In this document: in pieces, positions 1-6,896 of the stretch
Layout of the letters: every line of letters starts with the position of its first letter
Numbering within the stretch: the first letter of the stretch is position 1
NCBI GenBank assembly: GCA_030615865.1
Contig: JAUWYK010000070.1
Span: forward strand, 1 to 9,444
From: Dehalococcoidia bacterium
GTDB lineage: Bacteria > Chloroflexota > Dehalococcoidia > Dehalococcoidales > JAUWYK01
Reading direction: 5' to 3'
Length of the DNA: 9,444 nt
Notes under the pieces: model-generated
Seen by the model: the letters and a program-made list of their open reading frames with translations, nothing else
The model's database searches: none
Told to the model about the DNA's origin: nothing
Made by a program: the position numbers and the translations under genes

Positions 1-440
<440 letters not shown>

Positions 441-480
441 CTAGGGAGATAACCCGGGCAGTAATGCCCTAGTCTCCTAG
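441..480 (+). other. Post-16S hairpin, probable 3' maturation stem
   Basis: Directly after the mature 16S end, CTAGGGAGA (441-449) pairs with TCTCCTAG (473-480) with one bulged G. Inside it GGGCA (457-461) pairs with TGCCC (465-469) around the loop GTA. There is no T-tract, so this looks like a processing stem of the rRNA precursor rather than a terminator. The pairing is read directly; the role is inferred. Confidence 0.5.
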
Positions 481-486
481 GTCGGT

Positions 487-520
487 CGCCGATCTAATAA
501 ATCGGTGAATTTCCCTTCCT
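487..520 (+). terminator. Weak hairpin downstream of 16S, possible terminator
   Basis: CGCCGAT (487-493) can pair with ATCGGTG (501-507), including one G-U pair, around a 7-nt loop. It is followed by a pyrimidine-rich stretch, AATTTCCCTTCCTTCC, rather than a clean T-run. It could attenuate the rRNA transcript or be a second processing stem. Support is weak. Confidence 0.25.
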
Positions 521-537
521 TCCGCTATTCAGTTGGT

Positions 538-565
538 AAGGTGCTTTTATTTGAGTAAAAACCTT
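538..565 (+). promoter_or_regulatory. Hairpin abutting the ribosome binding site of the 58-aa gene
   Basis: AAGGT (538-542) pairs with ACCTT (561-565) and TTTTA (545-549) pairs with TAAAA (556-560), giving ten base pairs with a two-base GC bulge and a six-base loop. The 3' side of the stem ends immediately before the GGAGG ribosome binding site at 566-570. It may affect ribosome access or protect the mRNA 5' end after processing from the 16S transcript. The structure is read from sequence; the function is inference. Confidence 0.4.
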
Positions 566-575
566 GGAGGGTAAA

Positions 576-752
576 TTGAGAGAGCTCGTTAAAATCAGCG
601 GCTTTGTACTGATTTTCGTGGGCACGGTTGGGCTACTACTGAACGAATTTGTCTTGGATGCCTCTTCAAGCTGCACCATTATCCTTGCCGTGGCGAACTT
701 TGTTGGCCTGGTTAACCTGGCTTTCGCCCACTTCGGGATGAGGAAAAGCTAG
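576..752 (+). CDS. Two-helix membrane miniprotein, unknown function (58 aa)
   Basis: Two hydrophobic segments, about residues 6-26 (KISGFVLIF onwards) and 34-52 (TIILAVANF onwards), are separated by a short polar stretch with an acidic residue. The chain ends in a basic RKS tail, so it should be a small inner-membrane hairpin. I chose the TTG at 576 because GGAGG (566-570) sits five bases upstream; the in-frame TTG at 564 has no such site. No cysteine pair, catalytic motif or toxin-family signature is visible, and I do not recognise the family. The gene lies between the 16S and tRNA-Ile genes, where most bacteria have only spacer. It could be co-transcribed with the rRNA, and a weak terminator overlaps its stop codon. 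Two clean hydrophobic helices and a good ribosome site argue that it is real. Confidence 0.6.
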   Translation: MRELVKISGFVLIFVGTVGLLLNEFVLDASSSCTIILAVANFVGLVNLAFAHFGMRKS

Positions 753-771
753 ACAGAATAGCTTGATTTTT
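746..771 (+). terminator. Possible rho-independent terminator after the 58-aa gene
   Basis: AAGCTA (746-751) pairs with TAGCTT (759-764) around a 7-nt loop and is followed by GATTTTT and, a little later, TTTTTCTTTT. The stem is short and AT-rich, so termination would be modest. It overlaps the stop codon of the 58-aa gene and the candidate promoter of the tRNA. Confidence 0.4.
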
Positions 772-791
772 AGCTGTTTTTCTTTTAGAAT
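763..791 (+). promoter_or_regulatory. Sigma-70-type promoter for tRNA-Ile
   Basis: TTGATT (763-768) and TAGAAT (786-791) are separated by exactly 17 bp and match the -35 and -10 consensus at 4/6 and 5/6 positions. Transcription would start near 798, about 8 nt before the tRNA. This fits a tRNA transcribed independently of the rRNA. The region is AT-rich, so a chance match is possible. Confidence 0.5.
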
Positions 792-805
792 TTAAAACGT
801 TGTGT

Positions 806-882
806 GGGCCATTAGCTCAGTTGGTTAGAGCGCAGTCCTGATAAGACTGAGGTCTCTGGTTCGAGTCCAGAATGGCCCACCA
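806..882 (+). tRNA. tRNA-Ile (anticodon GAT)
   Basis: A complete cloverleaf can be drawn. The acceptor stem GGGCCAT (806-812) pairs with ATGGCCC (872-878), followed by discriminator A and an encoded CCA (880-882). The D-arm GCTC/GAGC is at 815-831. The anticodon stem CAGTC/GACTG (833-849) holds the loop CTGATAA with anticodon GAT at 840-842. The T-arm contains the invariant TTCGAGTC. tRNA-Ile(GAT) is the classical occupant of 16S-23S spacers, but here no 23S gene follows within the window. Its 3' end is a typical target for site-specific integration, and an integrase fragment lies just downstream. Confidence 0.97.
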
Positions 883-932
883 TACTGTACGGTAGACAGA
901 ACTCCTACTTTTTCCTCTGATACTCCTCTTGG

Positions 933-1030
933 ATGAAGACTTATCTTGAACCAGAGGAGGTAGCCCTAATAGAGGAAGCAACCACCAATCTTCGGGACCC
1001 CGGCTACTGGTTCGCCTGGCAGAGCCCCGC
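933..1030 (+). pseudogene. Tyrosine recombinase (phage-type integrase) fragment, frameshifted
   Basis: From the ATG at 933 the translation runs KTYLEPEEVALIEEATTNLRD, the characteristic opening of the catalytic domain of tyrosine recombinases (YLxPEEVxxLxEAAxNLRDRLLIRLL). After LRD (ends at 998) the frame breaks. Skipping two bases (CC, 999-1000) resumes the family pattern as RLLVRL from 1001, after which similarity fades. The active-site residues (R, HxxR, Y) are absent, so this is a dead remnant of roughly 30 codons. It is 50 bp from the 3' end of tRNA-Ile, where such integrases insert DNA. Family assignment is by eye from a short stretch. Confidence 0.55.
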
Positions 1031-1051
1031 CGGAGAACATTTACATGCCAG

Positions 1052-1231
1052 TCAAGCCACATCCACTATGTCGCTGATATTTATTTCCAGCATCCTAACG
1101 CTTGCCAAGATTCGGTCAGCATTCCTGTCCACGGCTTGAATGCCCCTGGAAATGCGTTGTAGCTCGGTTGCTGCCTTTTTAATCACCTGGATTTTCTCGG
1201 CCATTTCTCTTATTTTGTATTCTTCCGTCAC
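1052..1231 (-). CDS. Small helical protein, last gene of the TRAP operon (59 aa, GTG start)
   Basis: A GTG at 1229-1231 opens a 59-codon frame ending in TGA at 1052-1054. It begins 4 bp after the stop codon of the CoA-ligase gene, and AGGAG lies about 7 bp upstream of the GTG, so the two are probably translationally coupled. The product starts MTEEYKIREM and ends ISDIVDVA. It is charged, has no cysteine, glycine-rich loop or hydrophobic segment, and spaces I/L/V/M residues every three to four positions throughout, suggesting one or two amphipathic helices or a coiled coil. I do not recognise the family. A role as a small partner of the ligase or of the reductive-dehalogenase-like enzyme is possible but unsupported. 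Operon position, start site and composition make it credible as a gene. Confidence 0.62.
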   Translation of the reverse strand: MTEEYKIREMAEKIQVIKKAATELQRISRGIQAVDRNADRILASVRMLEINISDIVDVA

Positions 1232-1235
1232 TGCC

Positions 1236-2567
1236 CTACTCCTTATACCTTAAGTCTTTGCACCTTCTAGCCTTAACATCGTATCTTGGTAAGGTACCAT
1301 ACTCATGAAACTCTAAGTTGTATCCCAAATTAGTCTTTATCCTGAGCTGGTCGACTAACTTAGCCTTGATTGCGTCAATATTACTCTCTTGTCCCGGGAT
1401 TAGCTCCACTTTCAATGTAATATCATCTATGTCGCCTTTCTTGGTCACCAGCACCTCATATTCATCGCTTAGCTCTGGGATGCTTCTGACTACTTCCTCA
1501 ATTGAAGTTGGTGCCAGTAGTACTCCCTTTACCTTGATAATGTCATCAGCCCGACCGATAACTCCTCCCTTAATCAGTCTAAACGTTCGTCCACATTCAC
1601 ATTCATCAGGGCTCCACTCAATTATATCTTTCGAATCAAATCTGATGCATGGTTGAGCCATACGGTCAAGGGCAGTTATGACCATCTTACCCCTTTTCTC
1701 AGGTGCAGTAATAAGTTCACCAGTATTAACATCCTCTATCTCAACTAGGAACAAAGCTTCGTTAACATGCAAACCAGATTGATGTTGGCATTCATAGCTC
1801 CAGGCACCTATCTCGGTAGCGCCTATATGGTCGTAGACTTTGGCTCCCCAGGCCTCCTCCATTCTCTTCTTGGTTGCTGGGATGCTACCTCCGGGCTCAC
1901 CGGCGACGGTTATCCTTCTTATCTGCAAGTCTCTGGCCGGGTCAATACCTAACTTCCTTCTTGCCGTATCGGACATGCCCAGTACATAGGTTGGTGTTGC
2001 CATCAGGGCAGTAGCTCTCAGCTCTTGCATCTTAAGTATTCGTGCCTCGGTATTCAGCACACCACCGGGGATCACCTCGCAGCCCAGTTTCTCGGCTCCG
2101 TAGTGCGCTCCCCAGAAGGCGATGAAAATATTATAACCAAACGGTAAGAAGACCCGGTCATAGTCCCGATAGCCCTGGGCGTATAGAATATAGGCCCAAG
2201 CTTCAGCAAACCATTCCCAATCCTGCCAGGTATCAGCTTGATATACTGGCTGGCCCGTCGTGCCACTCGTCTGATGGTATTCCGTAACTTTCTCCAGAGG
2301 CACGCACAACATATCCCCATAAGGGTACGGGTCTTTCCCCTGAGCAACTCTCATCATCGACTTCTCTACCTTGGGCACCTTTCGTATATCATCAAATGTT
2401 CTGATGTCGCCAATCTCTATGCCGGCATCACTGTATAACTCGCCATAGAATTTAGAGTGCTCGTAGGCCCACTTGAATATGTTATGAAACTTCTTTAGCT
2501 GCAGCCTCTCAAGCTTCTCACGAGGTAGTGTCTCAAGAATTGGATTCCAGTATCTTTCCACGTCCAT
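1236..2567 (-). CDS. paaK: Phenylacetate-CoA ligase family (aryl/acyl-CoA synthetase)
   Basis: This 443-residue protein belongs to the ANL adenylate-forming superfamily, PaaK branch, at the usual length. Such enzymes make an acyl-adenylate from a carboxylic acid and ATP and transfer it to CoA in the cytoplasm. Visible motifs are the phosphate loop TSGTTGQP (100-107), AGEPGG (222-227), HIGATEIG (247-254), the FDSKDI segment (310-315), the hinge GRADDIIKVKG (338-348), and LPRYDVKARR near the C-terminus, where Lys432 is the candidate catalytic lysine. ECECGRT (322-328) is the cysteine-containing turn typical of PaaK proteins. The ATG start has AGGAGG (2573-2578) six bases upstream. The gene follows the dehalogenase-like gene by 83 bp, and a 59-aa gene follows it by 4 bp. 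True phenylacetate activation is only one option; context suggests another aryl or short-chain acid. Confidence 0.92.
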   Translation of the reverse strand: MDVERYWNPILETLPREKLERLQLKKFHNIFKWAYEHSKFYGELYSDAGIEIGDIRTFDDIRKVPKVEKSMMRVAQGKDPYPYGDMLCVPLEKVTEYHQTSGTTGQPVYQADTWQDWEWFAEAWAYILYAQGYRDYDRVFLPFGYNIFIAFWGAHYGAEKLGCEVIPGGVLNTEARILKMQELRATALMATPTYVLGMSDTARRKLGIDPARDLQIRRITVAGEPGGSIPATKKRMEEAWGAKVYDHIGATEIGAWSYECQHQSGLHVNEALFLVEIEDVNTGELITAPEKRGKMVITALDRMAQPCIRFDSKDIIEWSPDECECGRTFRLIKGGVIGRADDIIKVKGVLLAPTSIEEVVRSIPELSDEYEVLVTKKGDIDDITLKVELIPGQESNIDAIKAKLVDQLRIKTNLGYNLEFHEYGTLPRYDVKARRCKDLRYKE

Positions 2568-2650
2568 ATTATCCTCCTAAAAGGCAGTGCAAACTACCAT
2601 AGCCTGTAATGGATACATATTATTAGCATGTTTCTTAACAATTTCAGGGT

Positions 2651-3808
2651 CTAGCCATCCACTCTGGTCGGTGTCGTGATAGTCCCATCCACCTCTTCTA
2701 AATCAAACCACCACTTGTCTCTCTTGTTCTGTTTTCCGTAGCCCCAGGCATCATCCATCTTGACGATGAGCCTGTCCAAAACCGGGGTGTGCCCAATCAT
2801 CCACCTTATCACGTCGTGAGTCCATCCCTCCGGCTTGTTCCAAGGACAGACCTTGATACAGGTACCGCATGATGTCCCATTGGGATTTATAATCCTGAAC
2901 TTGGTGCAGCGCTCTACATCAAGCTTCCAAACCTCATAGCCATTGTGCATCACCTTATCACCCATCGGCAGAGCCTGAGGCGGACATTCAGTGGCGCACT
3001 TCATGCATTTCTGGCAAAACTCCTGCAACCCAAAATCGACAGGCTTATCCGCAACTAAGGGAAGGTCTGTGGTAACCACTGCCGCCTTGAAACGAAGCCC
3101 AAGAAAAGGATTGAGCACTATACCAGCCCGGGAAATCTCGCCTATGCCCGCCAAAAGGAGCAACGGCGGTATGACAACCTGATAGTTACGGGCATGGTGA
3201 GCCCGAGCCGGGTATCCCAACCTTCTTATGTAGTTGGCCATGATACAGGCGATAAAGGCAGTAGTTGAGTAACTTCGGAAACTCTGCGAGCCAGATATCC
3301 AGTCACTCCCGGTGGAACCATTCATGGTTTCGGAGTCCTGGTCTACCACGATGACAATAGCAAATTGATGATTGAGTTCAACCGCATTTCCATCCTTATC
3401 ATGGCTATACACAGCCCATTGGGGCAATCGGCAAATACCAACGATATCTGCTCTTAAGAAGTAACTTAGCCTCTTAATGTGATGAGTCAAAACCTCTGGG
3501 TCTTCCGGGATTGGTGCCTTTGAAGGGGCTACCTCACCATCTACCACAGGAGCAAGGTACGCCGTCATATCTGATAGGGCTGCGCATAGGGGGTGCTTCA
3601 TGACAAATCGCAAGCGTTCTCTGGCTACCACTGGACCAAAATCGCCCCTCAGAGCCCGGTTAAAGCCCTGTTCCCTTTCATCAATTCTCTGAATATTATC
3701 TGTGATTCGAGTGGTGGGCTGCTCAACTCGCTTTAGCCTTTCCATAAGGTAAGGCCCCAGTTGTCGCCTGTCAGTTAGTATTCCCCCGTAGCGTGGTCGA
3801 CTGTTCAT
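2651..3808 (-). CDS. Reductive-dehalogenase-like corrinoid/iron-sulfur protein, no Tat signal
   Basis: The 385-residue protein matches the reductive dehalogenase (RdhA) family, which removes halogens from organic substrates using a cobamide and two [4Fe-4S] clusters. Signatures seen are the helix YIRRLGYPARAH (193-204), LAGIGEISRAG (219-229), TTDLPLVADKPVDFG (246-260), and the ferredoxin-like motifs C265-x2-C268-x2-C271-x3-C275P and C301-x12-C314-x2-C317-x3-C321P. Tyr180 in the RSYST segment is a candidate for the conserved catalytic tyrosine; this needs alignment. The N-terminus lacks a twin-arginine (RRxFxK) signal, and no rdhB membrane-anchor gene is adjacent, so a soluble cytoplasmic enzyme is expected, as for catabolic RdhA enzymes rather than respiratory ones. 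The ATG has AAGGAGG (3818-3824) nine bases upstream. Related QueG enzymes share the fold but lack this context. Actual dehalogenation is not proven. Confidence 0.87.
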   Translation of the reverse strand: MNSRPRYGGILTDRRQLGPYLMERLKRVEQPTTRITDNIQRIDEREQGFNRALRGDFGPVVARERLRFVMKHPLCAALSDMTAYLAPVVDGEVAPSKAPIPEDPEVLTHHIKRLSYFLRADIVGICRLPQWAVYSHDKDGNAVELNHQFAIVIVVDQDSETMNGSTGSDWISGSQSFRSYSTTAFIACIMANYIRRLGYPARAHHARNYQVVIPPLLLLAGIGEISRAGIVLNPFLGLRFKAAVVTTDLPLVADKPVDFGLQEFCQKCMKCATECPPQALPMGDKVMHNGYEVWKLDVERCTKFRIINPNGTSCGTCIKVCPWNKPEGWTHDVIRWMIGHTPVLDRLIVKMDDAWGYGKQNKRDKWWFDLEEVDGTITTPTRVDG

Positions 3809-3904
3809 CTTGTAGTTCCTCCTTCTAAAGGACCACCGGATATCATGGACTTAGGTACAAACATAGCAAATTCGATTTCATCCGCTCTCGCCCCCCATTT
3901 TGCT

Positions 3905-3919
3905 GACTACTCAGTAGTC
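3905..3919. promoter_or_regulatory. Perfect inverted repeat in the dctM/dehalogenase-like gap
   Basis: GACTACT-C-AGTAGTC is a perfect 7-bp inverted repeat within the 128-bp gap (3809-3936), the longest gap inside the operon. It could be an operator for internal control of the two enzyme genes, or a small mRNA hairpin (6-bp stem, 3-nt loop) that affects processing between transporter and enzyme genes. There is no T-tract on either strand, so it is not a terminator. No convincing promoter was found in the gap. Confidence 0.35.
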
Positions 3920-3936
3920 TGTTCATTGTTCCTGGC

Positions 3937-5238
3937 TTATTTCATAAGGCTGGGCAGGAAAGTGGCTATCTGCGGGAAGGCCACTAGGAAAATCGCGCAG
4001 ACTATCATCGCCAGCCACAGGGGGATGACCCCCCGGAATATGGTCTCTAGTGGAACATCTTTAGCAACACCGCCGGTAATGTAAACATTTATACCCACAG
4101 GTGGGGTGACCAAGCCTATATTCAGCATTACCACCATAATCACGCCGAACCATATCCCACTGAAACCCAGGTCCATAACCAAGGGGTAGAGAATAGGCAT
4201 ACTCAGCACTAGAATGGCAATGCCCTCCATAAAGGTTCCCAGGACGAAGAGCAGGAATAGAATCAGTGCCATAACTATATATCGGGATACACCAAGTCCG
4301 GCGATGAAATCAGAGAGTCCAAAGGGAATCTTGGTCACGGCCAGGAAGTGACCAAAAACAGTCGCTCCGATGACGATGAGAAATATCATGGCGGTGGTTC
4401 TGGCTGCCTGGTCGAGCGAGCCGACGAGAGTACTCCGGCTAAAGCGCCCTGTCGCCAGGGAGATGATGAAGGCTCCGAAGGCACCAACGGCACCGGCTTC
4501 AGTCGGGGTGAACACGCCAAAGTAGATGCCCCCCATAGCTACCACGAATATTATCAGCACTGGCCACACCTTCGTCAGGGAGGTTAACTTGTCTTTGAAC
4601 GCTGCCTCGGGACGGAGAGGAGCCAGGCTGGGATTAAGCCTCACTTGAAGGTAGATAGTAACCATAAACAGGGCAGCCTGAAGGATTCCAGGTAAGATAC
4701 CAGCTATCAGCAGTTGGCCTATACGCTCTTCGGTAAGTATGCCGTAGAGGATGAGGATTACACTGGGGGGAATGAGGATACCCAGTGTTCCGCCAGCAGC
4801 GACACAGGCGGTCGCCAGGCTATCCTTGTAGTTATATCGTTTCATTTCCGGCAGAGCTACAGTGGCCATCGTAGCGGCCGTGGCCGTGGTTGAGCCGGAG
4901 ACAGCAGAAAAGGCAGCACAAGCACCGATGGTAGCCATAGCCAGGCCACCCCGCAGGTGCCCCATCCAGGTGTCTACCGCTCTATACAGATCGCGCCCCA
5001 AACCCCCATAGGAGAGGAACATCCCCATCAGGACAAACAGCGGGATAACACTCAGACTATAAAAACTGGCCGTGGCAAAGGGGTCAACACCTAACTTGGA
5101 AAGCCCGGCCTGGGTACTAACCAGGTAGGAATAGCCCAGAAAGCCAACCAGCAGCATAGACAAGCCAACCGACATACGGAAGGCAAAAAGGACTAATAGA
5201 ACAACTATTCCGATAATGCCGACCAGCTCAGGGCTCAT
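3937..5238 (-). CDS. dctM: TRAP transporter large permease (DctM family)
   Basis: The product is a 433-residue, highly hydrophobic protein with about a dozen membrane segments and the usual length for the ion-coupled TRAP subunit. Family hallmarks include GGLGRDLYRAVDTWMGHLRGG (78-98), the SAVSGSTTATAATMATVALPEM segment (about 112-133), GGTLGILIPPS (148-158), FTPTEAGAVGAFGA (about 230-243), and a late GLVTPPVGINVY motif. It moves an organic-anion substrate inward, driven by a sodium or proton gradient, after delivery by the binding protein. Its ATG overlaps the end of dctQ by 11 bp, indicating translational coupling; the ribosome site AAGGTGG is weaker than elsewhere in the operon. It is followed by a 128-bp gap before the dehalogenase-like gene. 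Confidence 0.96.
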   Translation of the reverse strand: MSPELVGIIGIVVLLVLFAFRMSVGLSMLLVGFLGYSYLVSTQAGLSKLGVDPFATASFYSLSVIPLFVLMGMFLSYGGLGRDLYRAVDTWMGHLRGGLAMATIGACAAFSAVSGSTTATAATMATVALPEMKRYNYKDSLATACVAAGGTLGILIPPSVILILYGILTEERIGQLLIAGILPGILQAALFMVTIYLQVRLNPSLAPLRPEAAFKDKLTSLTKVWPVLIIFVVAMGGIYFGVFTPTEAGAVGAFGAFIISLATGRFSRSTLVGSLDQAARTTAMIFLIVIGATVFGHFLAVTKIPFGLSDFIAGLGVSRYIVMALILFLLFVLGTFMEGIAILVLSMPILYPLVMDLGFSGIWFGVIMVVMLNIGLVTPPVGINVYITGGVAKDVPLETIFRGVIPLWLAMIVCAIFLVAFPQIATFLPSLMK

Positions 5239-5737
5239 GTTTCACCACCTTAGCTAATGAGCTGAGAAGGTCAACCAGCAAGACGAGGCAAAAGAGCAAA
5301 CTGCCAAAAGCCACCGTGATTACGAAGGGGTAAATGGGCAGCGACAATACGCCAGACACATTATGCCCTTCAAAGAGACGATTAGCATACACTGCCGACT
5401 GCCAGGCTACCAGGAAGAAGAGGCCGAGGCTGAAAAGATAGGTAATACTATCAATAACCGCCTGGGCCCGTGGTGAAAATCGGGACACAACCACATCAAT
5501 GCTGATGTGCCCCTTGCGAAGCTGAGTGTAGCCTATGGAGAAGAAGACAACTAAGGCCAGCATAAAGTTGGTTAGTTCAAAAGTGCCCGATATTGGCCTG
5601 TTAAAGAAGTAACGCCCGGCAACATCCCCCACGGTGAGGAACATCATCAGAAAGAGAACAGCTAACCCCACTCTATGCGCAACCCCATTGAGTGGAGAGA
5701 TAAACCTCTCCACCCAATGGGCGGCTTTATCTAACAT
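5228..5737 (-). CDS. dctQ: TRAP transporter small permease (DctQ family)
   Basis: This 169-residue membrane protein has four hydrophobic segments: about residues 22-40, 56-71, 92-109 and 128-155. It carries the DctQ pattern DVAGRYFFNRPISGTFELTN (about 38-57) and the RKGHISIDVV segment (74-83). DctQ subunits pair with DctM and are needed for transport. It begins 16 bp after the dctP stop and overlaps dctM by 11 bp. No strong Shine-Dalgarno is visible; an AAGG lies 14 bases upstream of the ATG, so translation probably depends on coupling to dctP. There is no sign of truncation. Confidence 0.94.
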   Translation of the reverse strand: MLDKAAHWVERFISPLNGVAHRVGLAVLFLMMFLTVGDVAGRYFFNRPISGTFELTNFMLALVVFFSIGYTQLRKGHISIDVVVSRFSPRAQAVIDSITYLFSLGLFFLVAWQSAVYANRLFEGHNVSGVLSLPIYPFVITVAFGSLLFCLVLLVDLLSSLAKVVKHEP

Positions 5738-5753
5738 AATGCCAGTTCATACC

Positions 5754-6797
5754 TTACTTGTATTGCGCGGCGAGCCTAACCGCTTCGTCATAGACCTTCT
5801 GCCCCGGGAGTCCTTTGGCTTCCATATCGGCTACCCACTTCTGATATAGGGGTGCCAGAGCCTGTCTCCACTTAGCTAGTTCACCCGCCGGCAGAGTATA
5901 TATCTCCATGCCAGCTTCCTGAGCGGTTTGGAGACCGACTTTTGCACCACCGTCATATGCGGTGCCACCTATCTCTGACATACGGCTGCCAATGAGGCCT
6001 TCTATTATCTTCTGGTCTTTGGACGATATCTTCTCCCAGGAATCAAGATTCATCACCAGGAAGAAGCTGGCAACATAGAAGTCGCCTACGGTCATGTACT
6101 TTACCACATCGTGAAGGTTGAAGCTTTTGATCGCCGAATAGGGAACAACGCAGCCGCCAACAACTCCCTTTTCTAAGGAGTCGTAGAGTTCAGATATGGG
6201 CATCTGTACCGCTGTCGCCCCCCAGGCCTCAACCATCGCCACGTGGGAAGCAGTAGGTGCTCTCAGCGTCAGGCCCTTGAGGTCGTCCATGGTGCGGATT
6301 GGTTTCTTGGTCGTCATTATCTGCCCTGTGTCATGGGCCCAGATGGTGAGCACTTTGACACCGGGATGCTCAGCCACAATCTCAGGGAACTTTTCATAGA
6401 GTTCCCACACAACTTTACTCCCACTCGATGCCGAAGTAACCATATTGGGCAACTCAATAACTGAAGTCAGCGGGAACTTACCTGGAGTATAACCATGCAA
6501 CCCAAAGGCAATATCGGTAACACCGGTTACTGCGCTATCATATTGGTCTGGTGGTTTACCGAGAGCACCGCCAGAATAGATGGTTATCTTTACCCTACCC
6601 TCGGTTGCCGTCGCCACTTCCTCAGCAAAAGGTGCCATTAACTTGACATGCATCGGATGCTTTTCCGACATAAAGTGAGACATCTTCAGCTCTACAGGTC
6701 CCGCCGGAGCAGCACACGCTGTCATCAAAGGTAGTGCTGCCAATACCAGTATTATGCACATGCCACCAATTAGCGTTAATACCGTTTTTTTCCTCAA
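5754..6797 (-). CDS. dctP: TRAP solute-binding lipoprotein (DctP family)
   Basis: This 347-residue extracytoplasmic receptor captures the substrate for the DctQM permease. It starts with KK and a hydrophobic core, then a lipobox (MTAC, cysteine 28), so it should be lipid-anchored outside the membrane, as in Gram-positive-type envelopes. The mature part has the DctP pattern: ELKMSHFMSEKHPMH (36-50), GALGKPPDQYDSAVTGVTDIA (77-97), and MDDLKGLTLRAP (170-181). Arg179 is the expected conserved arginine that salt-bridges the substrate carboxylate, pointing to an organic acid. The start is a TTG at 6795-6797, chosen because AGGAGG (6805-6810) lies seven bases upstream. It is the first gene of the operon, with a promoter about 100 bp upstream. 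The ligand cannot be named from sequence. Confidence 0.95.
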   Translation of the reverse strand: MRKKTVLTLIGGMCIILVLAALPLMTACAAPAGPVELKMSHFMSEKHPMHVKLMAPFAEEVATATEGRVKITIYSGGALGKPPDQYDSAVTGVTDIAFGLHGYTPGKFPLTSVIELPNMVTSASSGSKVVWELYEKFPEIVAEHPGVKVLTIWAHDTGQIMTTKKPIRTMDDLKGLTLRAPTASHVAMVEAWGATAVQMPISELYDSLEKGVVGGCVVPYSAIKSFNLHDVVKYMTVGDFYVASFFLVMNLDSWEKISSKDQKIIEGLIGSRMSEIGGTAYDGGAKVGLQTAQEAGMEIYTLPAGELAKWRQALAPLYQKWVADMEAKGLPGQKVYDEAVRLAAQYK

Positions 6798-6836
6798 TTG
6801 GAGACCTCCTAATAAGATTTTGGGTTCTCATCTAGC

Positions 6837-6860
6837 GTGCTGTTACATATAGCACCTCCT
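6837..6860 (-). promoter_or_regulatory. Leader with ribosome site and ATG-TAA minimal ORF, in a small hairpin
   Basis: In the dctP leader, a full AGGAGG (6855-6860) lies six bases before ATG (6846-6848), which is followed at once by TAA (6843-6845). The same segment can form a 5-bp stem (GTGCT with AGCAC, 9-nt loop). The real dctP ribosome site follows about 30 nt later. This may be a start-stop element that loads or stalls ribosomes in the leader, or simply a decayed gene start. The sequence is clear; the function is inferred. Confidence 0.35.
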
Positions 6861-6896
6861 TTTTAGTCTGCAGGGTATCTTATATCTTGAAACTTG

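Noticed and set aside
494..679. 61-codon minus-strand frame opposite the 58-aa gene
   Set aside because: No ribosome binding site is visible, and it is antisense to a better-supported membrane protein.
817..1062. 81-codon minus-strand frame containing WAILDSNQRPQSYQ
   Set aside because: It is antisense to tRNA-Ile. This peptide is a well-known artefact of translating tRNA genes in reverse.
3845..3936. Possible 27-codon leader peptide (ATG AAC AGA CTA...) on the minus strand before the dehalogenase-like gene
   Set aside because: There is no clear ribosome site and no regulatory pattern such as clustered codons, so it is probably chance.
6622..6831. 69-codon minus-strand frame starting ATGAGAACC and overlapping dctP
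   Set aside because: There is no ribosome site, and it is out of frame with the strongly supported TTG start of dctP.
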